Shown here in pieces: positions 24,546 to 32,900 of a DNA stretch of 64,000 nt (position 1 is its first letter; every line of letters begins with the position of its first letter). Source of the DNA: JAABUE01 sp037440925 (lineage in GTDB: Bacteria; Chloroflexota; Anaerolineae; Anaerolineales; Villigracilaceae). The DNA is taken from the NCBI GenBank assembly GCA_037440925.1, contig JBBITF010000002.1:1-64000 (forward strand), written 5' to 3'. Under the pieces are notes generated by a model. It was not told the DNA's origin. It searched no databases and saw nothing but the letters and a program-made list of their open reading frames with translations. The position numbers were made by a program, and so were the translations under genes.

Positions 24546-24605
24546 TATGCAGGTGGACAAGTAGACAGGTAAACGTGTTGTACTTGTTTACGTGTGTACC
24601 TCCTT
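24546..24605. repeat. Octamer repeat, inverted arrangement, upstream of accC
   Basis: aggtggac aagtagac aggtaaac is followed by the reverse orientation (gtttac, gtgtgtacct), so the array forms an imperfect palindrome. It lies directly before the ribosome site tgggag of the biotin carboxylase. Confidence 0.65.
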
Positions 24606-24615
24606 GGGAGCACAC

Positions 24616-26124
24616 ATGTTCAAAAAAGTATTGGTTGCCAATCGAGGAGAAATTGCCGTCCGCATCCTGCGTGCCTGCCGCGAGTTAGGCATTAAGACCG
24701 TAGCAGTCTTTTCAGAGGCCGACCGACAGGCGCTGCATGTGCGCTATGCAGACGAGGCCTACCTGCTCGGCCCGGCGCCGGCGCGTGAATCTTACCTGCG
24801 CGGAGACAAAATCATTGACATAGCCCGGCGGTGCAAAGCAAACGCCATCCATCCCGGCTACGGCTTCCTGGCAGAGCGTGATGATTTCGCCCAGGCTTGC
24901 GAAGACGCCGGAATAACCTTCATTGGCCCCAAGCCCTCGGCAATTGCCGCTATGGGCGATAAAGCCGTGGCGCGCGCTACGGTCATCAAGGCGGGTGTAC
25001 CGGTGGTGCCAGGCACAGAAGATGTAGGCAACATGCGCGATGAGGACTTGCTGGCGCGCGCGCCGCAGATCGGCTTCCCGCTGCTCATCAAGGCCACTGC
25101 TGGCGGGGGAGGAAAAGGGATGCGCGAGGTCAAGAACCCGGAAGAAATGCCCGCCTTGTTGCAATCGGCGCGCCGCGAGGCCGAAGCCGCTTTTGGGGAT
25201 GGCAATGTCTACCTGGAAAAATTAGTAGAGGGCGCCCGCCACATCGAATTCCAAATCCTGGCAGATATGCACGGCAATGTCATTCACCTGGGCGAACGTG
25301 AATGCTCGCTGCAGCGCCGTCACCAAAAACTATTGGAGGAATCCCCATCTCCTTTTCTGGACGAAGACCTGCGTCAACGCATGGGACAGGTGGCCGTCAA
25401 AGCGGCCCAGGCAGTGGAATACGTCAATGCCGGCACAATCGAGTTCCTGGTGGACAAGGAAAAGAATTTTTACTTCCTGGAGATGAACACCCGTTTGCAG
25501 GTAGAACATCCCGTTACAGAGATGGTGACCGGCATAGATATTGTGGCCGAGCAAATCCGCATCGCGCGCGGACGGCACTTGAGCGCCAGGCAAAAGGATA
25601 TTCATTTCAACGGTCATGCCATCGAGTGCCGTATCAACGCTGAGGATCCCTACAACAACTTCTTGCCCTCCACCGGGCGCATCAGTCATAGCCTGCTGCC
25701 CACCGGCCCCGGCGTGCGCGTGGACACAGGCGTATACCCCGGCTTCGAGATCACGCCCTTCTACGACCCGATGATCGCCAAATTAATCGTGTGGGGTGAA
25801 ACTCGTGGGCAGGCCATCCTGCGCATGAGGCGCGCGTTGGAAGAATACCGCATAGTTGGCGTGCGCACCAATATCCCATTCCACCAAACCATGATGGACT
25901 CACACCGCTTCATGGCTGGGCAATATGATACGCGCTTCGTCGAAGAGCGTTTTTCCATGCAGGAAATGGAAGAGGGAAAAGAGTCCTATGACGAGGTGGC
26001 TGCCATCATTGCCACCCTGGTTGCCCATCAAGAGACCCAACGCTCGGCTCAGATCGTGCGGCGCGGCGAACGAGACACCAGCAATTGGAAGTGGGTCGGA
26101 CGTTGGGAACGGATGCACCGCTAG
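24616..26124 (+). CDS. accC: Biotin carboxylase subunit of acyl-CoA carboxylase
   Basis: A 502-residue ATP-grasp enzyme that carboxylates biotin on the carrier protein. The N-terminus KVLVANRGEIAVRILRA, the Gly-rich ATP loop KATAGGGGKGM, and EMNTRLQVEHPVTEM are diagnostic. It is about 50 residues longer than housekeeping AccC at the C-terminus, as in many acyl-CoA carboxylase alpha subunits, but has no biotin domain of its own; that is the next gene. ATG 24616 follows tgggag. Confidence 0.93.
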   Translation: MFKKVLVANRGEIAVRILRACRELGIKTVAVFSEADRQALHVRYADEAYLLGPAPARESYLRGDKIIDIARRCKANAIHPGYGFLAERDDFAQACEDAGITFIGPKPSAIAAMGDKAVARATVIKAGVPVVPGTEDVGNMRDEDLLARAPQIGFPLLIKATAGGGGKGMREVKNPEEMPALLQSARREAEAAFGDGNVYLEKLVEGARHIEFQILADMHGNVIHLGERECSLQRRHQKLLEESPSPFLDEDLRQRMGQVAVKAAQAVEYVNAGTIEFLVDKEKNFYFLEMNTRLQVEHPVTEMVTGIDIVAEQIRIARGRHLSARQKDIHFNGHAIECRINAEDPYNNFLPSTGRISHSLLPTGPGVRVDTGVYPGFEITPFYDPMIAKLIVWGETRGQAILRMRRALEEYRIVGVRTNIPFHQTMMDSHRFMAGQYDTRFVEERFSMQEMEEGKESYDEVAAIIATLVAHQETQRSAQIVRRGERDTSNWKWVGRWERMHR

Positions 26125-26134
26125 AGGCGACGCC

Positions 26135-26632
26135 ATGAAATATATTACTACGGTCAAAGACAAGGAATACATCATCGAGGTGATAAACGAGCGCCACATC
26201 ATCGTCAACGGACAAGCCTTACAAGTGGATTTCGATGCCATCCATGGGCAGCCGGTCTTCTCGCTTTTATTGGAGGGCCGTTCTTTCGAGGGCTTTGTTT
26301 ATTCGGGCGAGGAACAGTTGGAAGTGCTGTTGATGGGGCGCCAATTCTCGATCAAAGTCGAGGATGAGAGAGAAAAACGTTTGAGAGCGGCCGGCGGAAG
26401 TTCCGTATCTGACGCGGGCGAGTTCCACCTCAAAGCGCCCATGCCTGGCATGGTCGTCTCCATCCCGGTCGAGGAAGGGCAGACGGTCGAAAAAGGCCAG
26501 GTGCTGGTCATCCTGGAATCTATGAAGATGCAGAACGAGTTGAAAGCCCCGCGCGGCGGCAAGGTTCACCGCATCCGCGTGCGCGCGGGAGAGAGCGTGG
26601 AGCAAAAGCAAACCCTGTTGAGCCTCCAGTAG
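26135..26632 (+). CDS. Biotin carboxyl carrier protein (biotinyl domain)
   Basis: A 165-residue protein. The C-terminal 75 residues are a biotinyl/lipoyl domain with APMPGMVVSI and the biotinylation site ESMKMQNE (Lys131). The N-terminal 85 residues probably dock to the carboxylase subunits. The start at 26135 lies 10 bases after the accC stop with agagg upstream. Together with the two genes before it this completes a three-subunit acyl-CoA carboxylase. Confidence 0.9.
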   Translation: MKYITTVKDKEYIIEVINERHIIVNGQALQVDFDAIHGQPVFSLLLEGRSFEGFVYSGEEQLEVLLMGRQFSIKVEDEREKRLRAAGGSSVSDAGEFHLKAPMPGMVVSIPVEEGQTVEKGQVLVILESMKMQNELKAPRGGKVHRIRVRAGESVEQKQTLLSLQ

Positions 26633-26820
26633 GGACAGGCTTTACGCCTGTCCACCACCACGAACAACCCTTACGCCTGTCCACCAAAAGGGTCTAAAAC
26701 CATACCTGCCCCCTCCCCCCTTATCACCCCCAAAGGAGGTTCCCAGCGGAAGAGGGGCTTTGAAACGGCGATTTTGGGAGTCCCCTCCCCCAGCGGGAGG
26801 GCAAATGGTGAGGGCTGAAT
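26633..26820. repeat. Repeat-rich non-coding stretch after the carboxylase operon
   Basis: Begins with the hairpin ggacaggc/gcctgtcc (26633-26640, 26646-26653) just past the stop codon, a possible transcript end though without a T-run. Further on are ccctcccccc, ttatcaccccc, aaaggagg and gaggggct blocks related to the ccctctccc/gggagaggg family; a rearranged version is at 29920-29970. No gene seen. Confidence 0.6.
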
Positions 26821-26822
26821 AG

Positions 26823-27107
26823 CTCGACAATGTTAGATTAAACATTTGTTCTAGTAAATCGCCCTCACCCCGGCCCTCTCCCAGCGGGAGAGGGGGCAAA
26901 CCACTTGACTTTTACCGCACNNNNNNNNNNNNNNNNNNNNNNNNNNNNNNNNNNNNNNNNNNNNNNNNNNNNNNNNNNNNNNNNNNNNNNNNNNNNNNNN
27001 NNNNNNNNNNNNNNNNNNNNACCACTTGACTTTTACCGCACTCTTTGGGAGAGGGTTAGGGTGAGGCCAATACTTACGCGAAAATGTAACATTGTCGAGA
27101 TAGTTAC
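26823..27107. mobile_element. MITE-like element with terminal inverted repeats, split by the scaffold gap
   Basis: The left end has ctcgacaatgttagatt (26823-26839); the right end (27083-27107) reads, in reverse complement, gtaactatctcgacaatgtt, so the ends are inverted repeats. The left half is a close match to 60850-60945, whose own left end (gtaactaccttgacaatgt) matches the full right-end sequence here. The interior is ccctctccc/gggagaggg repeat. No transposase is encoded, so it would be non-autonomous. The interior is partly unknown because of the N gap. Confidence 0.55.
26921..27020. other. Scaffold gap of 100 N with identical flanks
   Basis: The 21 bases before the gap (26900-26920) are identical to the 21 bases after it (27021-27041), core cacttgacttttaccgcac. 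The two contig ends therefore overlap, and the true gap may be zero or negative; the alternative is a repeat array in the gap. No reading frame across it should be trusted. Confidence 0.95.
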
Positions 27108-27120
27108 AACCTGAGGGAAC

Positions 27121-27771
27121 ATGAACAATCAGGAAATAGAAGTTAAATTCTATGTGAAAGACCTGAAGCGAGTGGAGAAACGTCTACGCGCCTTAGGAGC
27201 GCGCCTGCTTCAGCCGCGCGTGCATGAAACCAACCTGCGCTTTGACCTGCCAGATGGCAGCCTGAGGACGGCTGGCAAGGTATTGCGGCTGCGAATGGAC
27301 ACCCAAGCGCGCTTGACCTATAAAGGCGCCTCCCTGCGCCTGGACGGAGTCTTGAGCCGAGCCGAATTCGAGACTCAGGTAGAAAATTTCGAGACAGCGC
27401 AAAACATCTTGCACGCGCTGGGATATGTCGTTTCGGCCACGTATGAGAAATATCGCACGACCTACGAATGGGAAGGGGTACACGTCATGCTAGACGAACT
27501 GCCCTACGGCGATTTCGTAGAAATCGAAGGCTCAAACGTAGAGCGTTTACAAATCGTCTCACACGCGCTGGAATTGGACTTCGATGCCGCTATCCCGGCC
27601 AGTTACCTGGCGCTATTCGAAGGTCTATGCCAGAAACGCAACCTGGACCCTACTCGTCTGACCTTCGAGGCGGTAGAGAAAGGCTCAATCTCTGCACAGG
27701 ACCTTGGCGCGCCTTTCCTGGAGTCGGTACGCCCTGCGGATGAGAGCAGGCATACACATTCGATTCGGTGA
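27121..27771 (+). CDS. CYTH-domain protein (class IV adenylate cyclase / ThTPase-like)
   Basis: A 216-residue protein with the CYTH signature ExExK at the N-terminus (EIEVKFY, Glu5, Glu7, Lys9) and the following strands of the tunnel fold: ETNLRFD, LRLRMD, LTYKGA, YEKYRTTYEW and FVEIEG. Members hydrolyse triphosphates (thiamine triphosphate, tripolyphosphate) or make cAMP; the sequence alone does not say which. gaggga precedes the ATG. The first gene after the gap, followed by a terminator. Confidence 0.85.
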   Translation: MNNQEIEVKFYVKDLKRVEKRLRALGARLLQPRVHETNLRFDLPDGSLRTAGKVLRLRMDTQARLTYKGASLRLDGVLSRAEFETQVENFETAQNILHALGYVVSATYEKYRTTYEWEGVHVMLDELPYGDFVEIEGSNVERLQIVSHALELDFDAAIPASYLALFEGLCQKRNLDPTRLTFEAVEKGSISAQDLGAPFLESVRPADESRHTHSIR

Positions 27772-27843
27772 ACGAGCCTCTACCCAAAATCATCACTCTC
27801 TGATAAGATACAAGCATCTACAAAGCGCCGCTACAATTATTGG

Positions 27844-27873
27844 AAGCCCCGCTCTACATGTCGGGGCTTTTGT
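27844..27873 (+). terminator. Rho-independent terminator after the CYTH gene
   Basis: aagccccg (27844-27851) pairs with cggggctt (27862-27869) and is followed by tttg. It separates the CYTH gene from typA. Just downstream a 15-base unit, actcaagactattcg, is tandemly repeated before the typA start. Confidence 0.75.
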
Positions 27874-27933
27874 GTGTGAGTTTGACGCTACGATTAGACT
27901 CAAGACTATTCGACTCAAGACTATTAGACTACT

Positions 27934-29790
27934 ATGCAAATTGAACGAACCGACCTCCGCAACATCGCCATCATTGCCCACGTAGACCACGGCAAGACCA
28001 CGCTGGTGGATCACATGCTGCGCCAGGCGCACGTCTTCCGCGAGAATCAGCAGGTGGCCGAGCGCGTCATGGACTCCAACGACCTGGAACGCGAGCGCGG
28101 CATCACCATCCTGGCCAAGAACACCGCCATCACCATCCCCGACCGCCTCAGCGGACAAATGGTCAAAATCAACATTGTAGATACGCCCGGTCACGCCGAC
28201 TTTGGCGGCGAGGTCGAGCGCATCATGAACATGGTTGACGGCGTGCTGCTGTTGGTGGACGCCGCCGAAGGCCCCATGCCTCAAACCCGCTTCGTGCTAA
28301 AAAAGGCCCTCGAGCGCGGACACAGGGCCGTAGTCGTCATCAACAAAGTGGACCGTAAAGACGCTGAACCCGCCCGCGTTCTCAACGAGACCTTCGACCT
28401 GTTCATCGAATTGGGCGCTACAGATGAACAGGCAGATTTCCCGGTCATCTACGCTAAAGCGACGACCGGGCAAGCCGGAACGCATCCTGACCTAAGCCCC
28501 AACCTGCAACCGTTGTTCGACGCCATTCTGCGCCACATCCCCGCTCCGCGCGTGGACGCCGACGCCCCGCTGCAATTGCTGGTCACTACCCTGGGTTACG
28601 ACGACTACCGCGGCGTGACCGCTGTGGGGCGCGTCTTCGCCGGCAAAATCCGCGCTGGGCAGCGCCTGGCGCGCTTGACCCTCGAAGGCCAAAATTTGCC
28701 CGAATCGGCGCGTTACCTGTATCAGTTCCAAGGGCTGGACAAAATTGAAGTAGAAGAAGCCAGCGCGGGCGACATCGTTTCGCTGGCCGGCCTGGAGGGC
28801 ATCGCTATCGGCGAGACGCTGGCCGATCCCGAGAACCCGGTCGCGCTGCCGACTATCAAGGTCGAAGAACCCACCGTGCGCATGACCTTTGGCGTCAACA
28901 CCTCTCCCTTTGCCGGGCGCGAGGGCAAGTGGGGCACCTCTCGCAAACTACGCGAGCGGCTGTACAACGAATTGCGCACCAACGTGGCCTTGCGCGTGGA
29001 AGATACCGACTCGGCTGAGAATTTCCTGGTCAGCGGACGCGGAGAACTGCATTTAGGCATTCTCATCGAAACAATGCGCCGCGAGGGCTACGAATTTCAA
29101 GTCTCCAGGCCGGAGGTCATCTTTCACCAGGGCGAGGACGGGGCGCTGCTCGAACCATACGAAGAAGTCCATATTGAAACCAGCAACGACACTGTGGGCG
29201 TGGTGGTGGAGATGTTGGGCGCCAGGCGTGGTCAGATGATGGATATGCAGGATACAGGCCAGGGAACGACTCGCCTGGTCTATCGCGTCCCCACGCGCGG
29301 CTTGCTTGGCTTTCGCTATCAGTTTCTCACCTCCACACGCGGGATGGGGGTGATGCACACGATTTTCTCCGGTTACGACGAAATGGCCGGGCCAATGAAC
29401 ACGCGCTCGACCGGCTCGCTGGTAGCCTGGGAGAGCGGCGTCACCACTGCCTATGCGCTCAAAAGCGCCGAGGAGCGCGGCATATTATTTGTGCAGCCAG
29501 GCGTAGAAGTATACGAAGGCATGGTCATAGGGGAGTGCAGCCGCAGCGGGGATATTGCCGTCAATGTGTGTAAGAAGAAACACCTGACCAATATGCGCTC
29601 ATCGCGCGGCGATATGGAGATTCGTCTGACGCCGCCGCGCCAGATGAGCCTGGACGAGGCTATCGAGTACCTGGCCGACGACGAATTGCTGGAAGTGACG
29701 CCCGTCGCTTACCGCATTCGCAAACGCATCTTAGATACCGAAGAGCGCGGGAAACAACAGAAAAAGGCCAAAGAATTGCTGGAAGCGTAG
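27934..29790 (+). CDS. typA: Ribosome-associated translational GTPase TypA/BipA
   Basis: A 618-residue translation-factor GTPase, full length. The G1 loop AHVDHGKTT is at residues 15-23, with ERERGITILAKN (switch I), VDTPGHADFGGEVER (G3) and VINKVDR (G4); domains II, III, V and the TypA-specific C-terminus follow, including FRYQFLTSTRGMGVM. It acts on the ribosome, mainly under stress or in the cold. No strong ribosome site is visible, but no other start gives a full N-terminus. Confidence 0.95.
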   Translation: MQIERTDLRNIAIIAHVDHGKTTLVDHMLRQAHVFRENQQVAERVMDSNDLERERGITILAKNTAITIPDRLSGQMVKINIVDTPGHADFGGEVERIMNMVDGVLLLVDAAEGPMPQTRFVLKKALERGHRAVVVINKVDRKDAEPARVLNETFDLFIELGATDEQADFPVIYAKATTGQAGTHPDLSPNLQPLFDAILRHIPAPRVDADAPLQLLVTTLGYDDYRGVTAVGRVFAGKIRAGQRLARLTLEGQNLPESARYLYQFQGLDKIEVEEASAGDIVSLAGLEGIAIGETLADPENPVALPTIKVEEPTVRMTFGVNTSPFAGREGKWGTSRKLRERLYNELRTNVALRVEDTDSAENFLVSGRGELHLGILIETMRREGYEFQVSRPEVIFHQGEDGALLEPYEEVHIETSNDTVGVVVEMLGARRGQMMDMQDTGQGTTRLVYRVPTRGLLGFRYQFLTSTRGMGVMHTIFSGYDEMAGPMNTRSTGSLVAWESGVTTAYALKSAEERGILFVQPGVEVYEGMVIGECSRSGDIAVNVCKKKHLTNMRSSRGDMEIRLTPPRQMSLDEAIEYLADDELLEVTPVAYRIRKRILDTEERGKQQKKAKELLEA

Positions 29791-29994
29791 AGTCCCCCGC
29801 TTCCCTTTTCTTTTATAACTACTACCCTCACCCTAACCCTCTCCCATCGGGAGAGGGGACTGCGTCTGGAGACGAATTGCTTTTGCTGAAATGGGCATTT
29901 TTCCTGCTTCACATCCCCCTCTCCCAGCGGGAGCCCCCTTCGGGGATGATAAGGGGGCGGGGGTGAGGGTGAGAAAATACCCGGCTTGCCCAAA
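29791..29994. repeat. Intergenic ccctctccc/gggagaggg repeats
   Basis: Between the convergent typA and alpha-2-macroglobulin genes. Includes ccctcaccctaaccctctccc at 29825-29845 with its gggagagggg complement, and a second unit at 29920-29970 (ccctctcccagcgggag, then aagggggcgggggtgaggg). It is palindromic and may act as a bidirectional end of transcription, but no T-run is seen. Confidence 0.7.
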
Positions 29995-32900
29995 TCAGGG
30001 AACCAGGGTAAAAAGGGTTCCAGCGCTGGTCCCTTGTACATCAGGGAAAAAGGATAGAAAGGCGCGTGCAGGCAAGACGTGGAATTCGCCTGCCAGGGTA
30101 GGAAGCAAGGTATAGGTCAATTCATAGGCGCCGGCCGGCAGGTAGTCCGCTGTCCATTGGATGCGGTCGTCATAAATTTGCGGCGCGTTGAAGCGCCACC
30201 AACCCCAGCCGCGCTCAAAGGGATTGGCGGCATCGTAGACCATCTGGCCATCGGCGGCCTGCTGTCCTTGTTGGCTGCTCTTCAGACCCTGATCGAGAAT
30301 CTCGGTGCCGGCAGGGATATGGTCTTCGACGACCAGGTAGTAAGCATCACGAGGCAGGGTTAGCGTCAGGCGGACAAGCAGCCGGGTTTGAGGAGCCGCT
30401 TGCAGCGTGGAAAGAGGCGGGCAATCGCGTACACAGGCGGCGTCGTAGTAGGCGCGGCTGAGGTCCAGGCCGCGATTCAGCGACGGCGACGTCTCTGCCG
30501 CTCGTTCGAGGCGCAAAACGGCGCGGTAGTACAGGCGCCCTAGACCGCTCTCGCGGCTAAAGGTGAGCGTGTTGGGCGCGTTAGGCGAGAGAAAATCGAG
30601 CGGAATGGCAGCCGTAGTGGGGGCCACGATGGCGCTGCCGTTGAAGTCCCCTTTCGAGAGCGGCGCGCCGTTGAGCATGGCCGCAAATGCAAAGTCGGCC
30701 TGCATTTCCCCAAAGGCTTGCATGGCCTGGATGAGGGCCAGCATAACCCAGGCGTTTTCGTAGGTAGAGCGCCATAGACCGCGCGCGTCACGGTTGGCAA
30801 CCAGGTAGCGCACAGCGTCAATCAGCACGGGAGAGGTGGCCGTGTGCTGAGCCAGGGCATACACGACTACCGCTGTGGTGTAAAGCGGCGTGCCAGGGTT
30901 GCGCCAGGAGGAGGTTTCGCTTTCCCAGTTAGCGCTGCTGGCGGTGCGAATGGCTGCGGCTTCGAGGTTGGCGAGCAAATCGCCCGCGCGGGCATCGGTG
31001 GCAGAGACGGATTCCAGGCTCAAGGCGAGCAAAGCGCGCGCCCAGGGGCTCATGCGGTCGCGTTGTTCGTACAATCTTTCGAGCAGGGCGGTATCTGGCA
31101 GGCCGCTGCTTTGTTGAAGAGAGAAAGCGTTGAAAACCAGGCGGTCTAATTCCCAGGGCTGGAGCGATGGCAAGACGGCAAGGTCGGGCAGGCTGCTTTG
31201 CAACCAGGCGTGCGCTTTGCTGAAGGTTTCATCCGGCACGCTCAATCCCGCCAGGCGTGCGCGCGCCAGGCCAAAGAGAACATAGGCCGTGATATTGGGA
31301 TCAGAGCGCCCTCCGCGCAGCCAGCCCCAGCCGCCATCTTCGTTCTGGTTGGCAATCAGGGCATCGAGGCCCTCGCGCAAGTAGTCTTCCAGACGTTGCT
31401 TCAAAGTTGGATCGTCCAGGCCGGAGACTTGCAGGGCGCGGTAGGTTTCCAGGTTGGGCAGCAAGTACGACAACACCTCTTCGCTGTTGCACGCGCAAGA
31501 GGGAGGCGGCAAAGCCTCCAGGCTGCTCATCAGCACCGAGGCCAGGGAGGGCGACATTTCCACTTTCAATTCACCGCCGCTGGGCGAAAAGGAGCGCGGC
31601 AGTTGGATGATTTCTTGACGTGCGCCGGCTTGGGTCAACAAGCCGGCAGTGACATAGGTCTGCGGTGCAAGGTAAGCGTAGATAGGCAAATTGCCCGGCG
31701 CCGGTTTGGCGGCATCTTGCAAAGAAGCGTCTTTACTCACCGCCGAGAAGGTCAGGTCGGCTTCTTGCGCCCCCCCGGCGACGCCCCACCACCCCACGCG
31801 CGCACGTCCCCCGGCGGGAATGTCCACCGTCTGCGCCGCCTGTTCGGGATGGTCGAGCGTGAAGCCGCTTCCTGCCAGGCTGACGGTTGCCTGCACGGGC
31901 CGCTCGGTGTTGTTGTGGACGATGGCGGCCAGCTCGAGGTGATCGCCGCTGACCAGGAAACGCGGCGTGAGCGGGCGGACGAGCAATGGTTTGGTCGTTG
32001 TCACTTCAGCCTCGGCTTGACCAACGCGCGTATCAAGAGTCAACCCGCGCGCCTCGACCAACCAGGTGGTCAGGCTGTCGGGCAAAGGGAATTTGACCTG
32101 TCCCTTGCCTTCCGAATCGGTGACCAAAATCGGGTTCCAATAGGCCGTATCGGGGAATTGCTCGCGGACGGTCACAGTCCCTCCCCCGCCGCCGCCACCG
32201 TGGCCGTATGGCTGATAGACAAAACGCCCGCTATAAGCCGCCAGCGACAGGCCGGTATTTACGCCTAGCGACTGCTGCCCATAAAAAGCCGATAGGATGT
32301 CTTTTGAGTTGGGCTCGGCCAGCGCAAGTGCAGACTTATCCACAACCGCCAACGAGAATTCTCCCTGCACTGGATTGCCGCTCGCATCGGTCACGCGCAG
32401 GGCCAGGCTCAGTTCGCCGCGCGGTTCAGTGACCTGCGGCTCAGCCATCAATTCGACGTTCAATTTCTGCGCGGAGGGTTCGACTGCGACGGTCGCATAT
32501 CCCTGACGAAATTGATTTTGCGGGCCAAGCAAGGTTACCGACACATAGACATTTGGCGCTTCGTCTTCGGTCAGCGGCAGCGACCAGGTAGCGCCGCCGG
32601 CAGGCAGCGTCAGGCTTTCGGCCTTCAACACGACGCCGCGTTCCACCGTCGCCAGGGCCGGTACACGCTCGCCAAAGGGGTTGGGGATGAAGATTTTGGC
32701 CGTCTGACCGGGTTGGTAGGAGGCCTGGTCAGGCGCGAGAGACAACAAGTCGTTGCTCAGGTCGGGCCAGGCGGCTTGTCCTTCGCCGCCCACCCACACC
32801 AGCGCCTGCGTCCGCGCGCCTTCGCCGGAGACTTCCAGCATGTAGATTCCCGGCTGAGGGGGCGTGAACGAAAGCCGCGCTTTGCCGTCCGCGCCGGTAG

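Noticed and set aside
26905..27114. Small frame running through the N gap
   Set aside because: Its middle is unknown sequence and its ends are repeat; not a gene.
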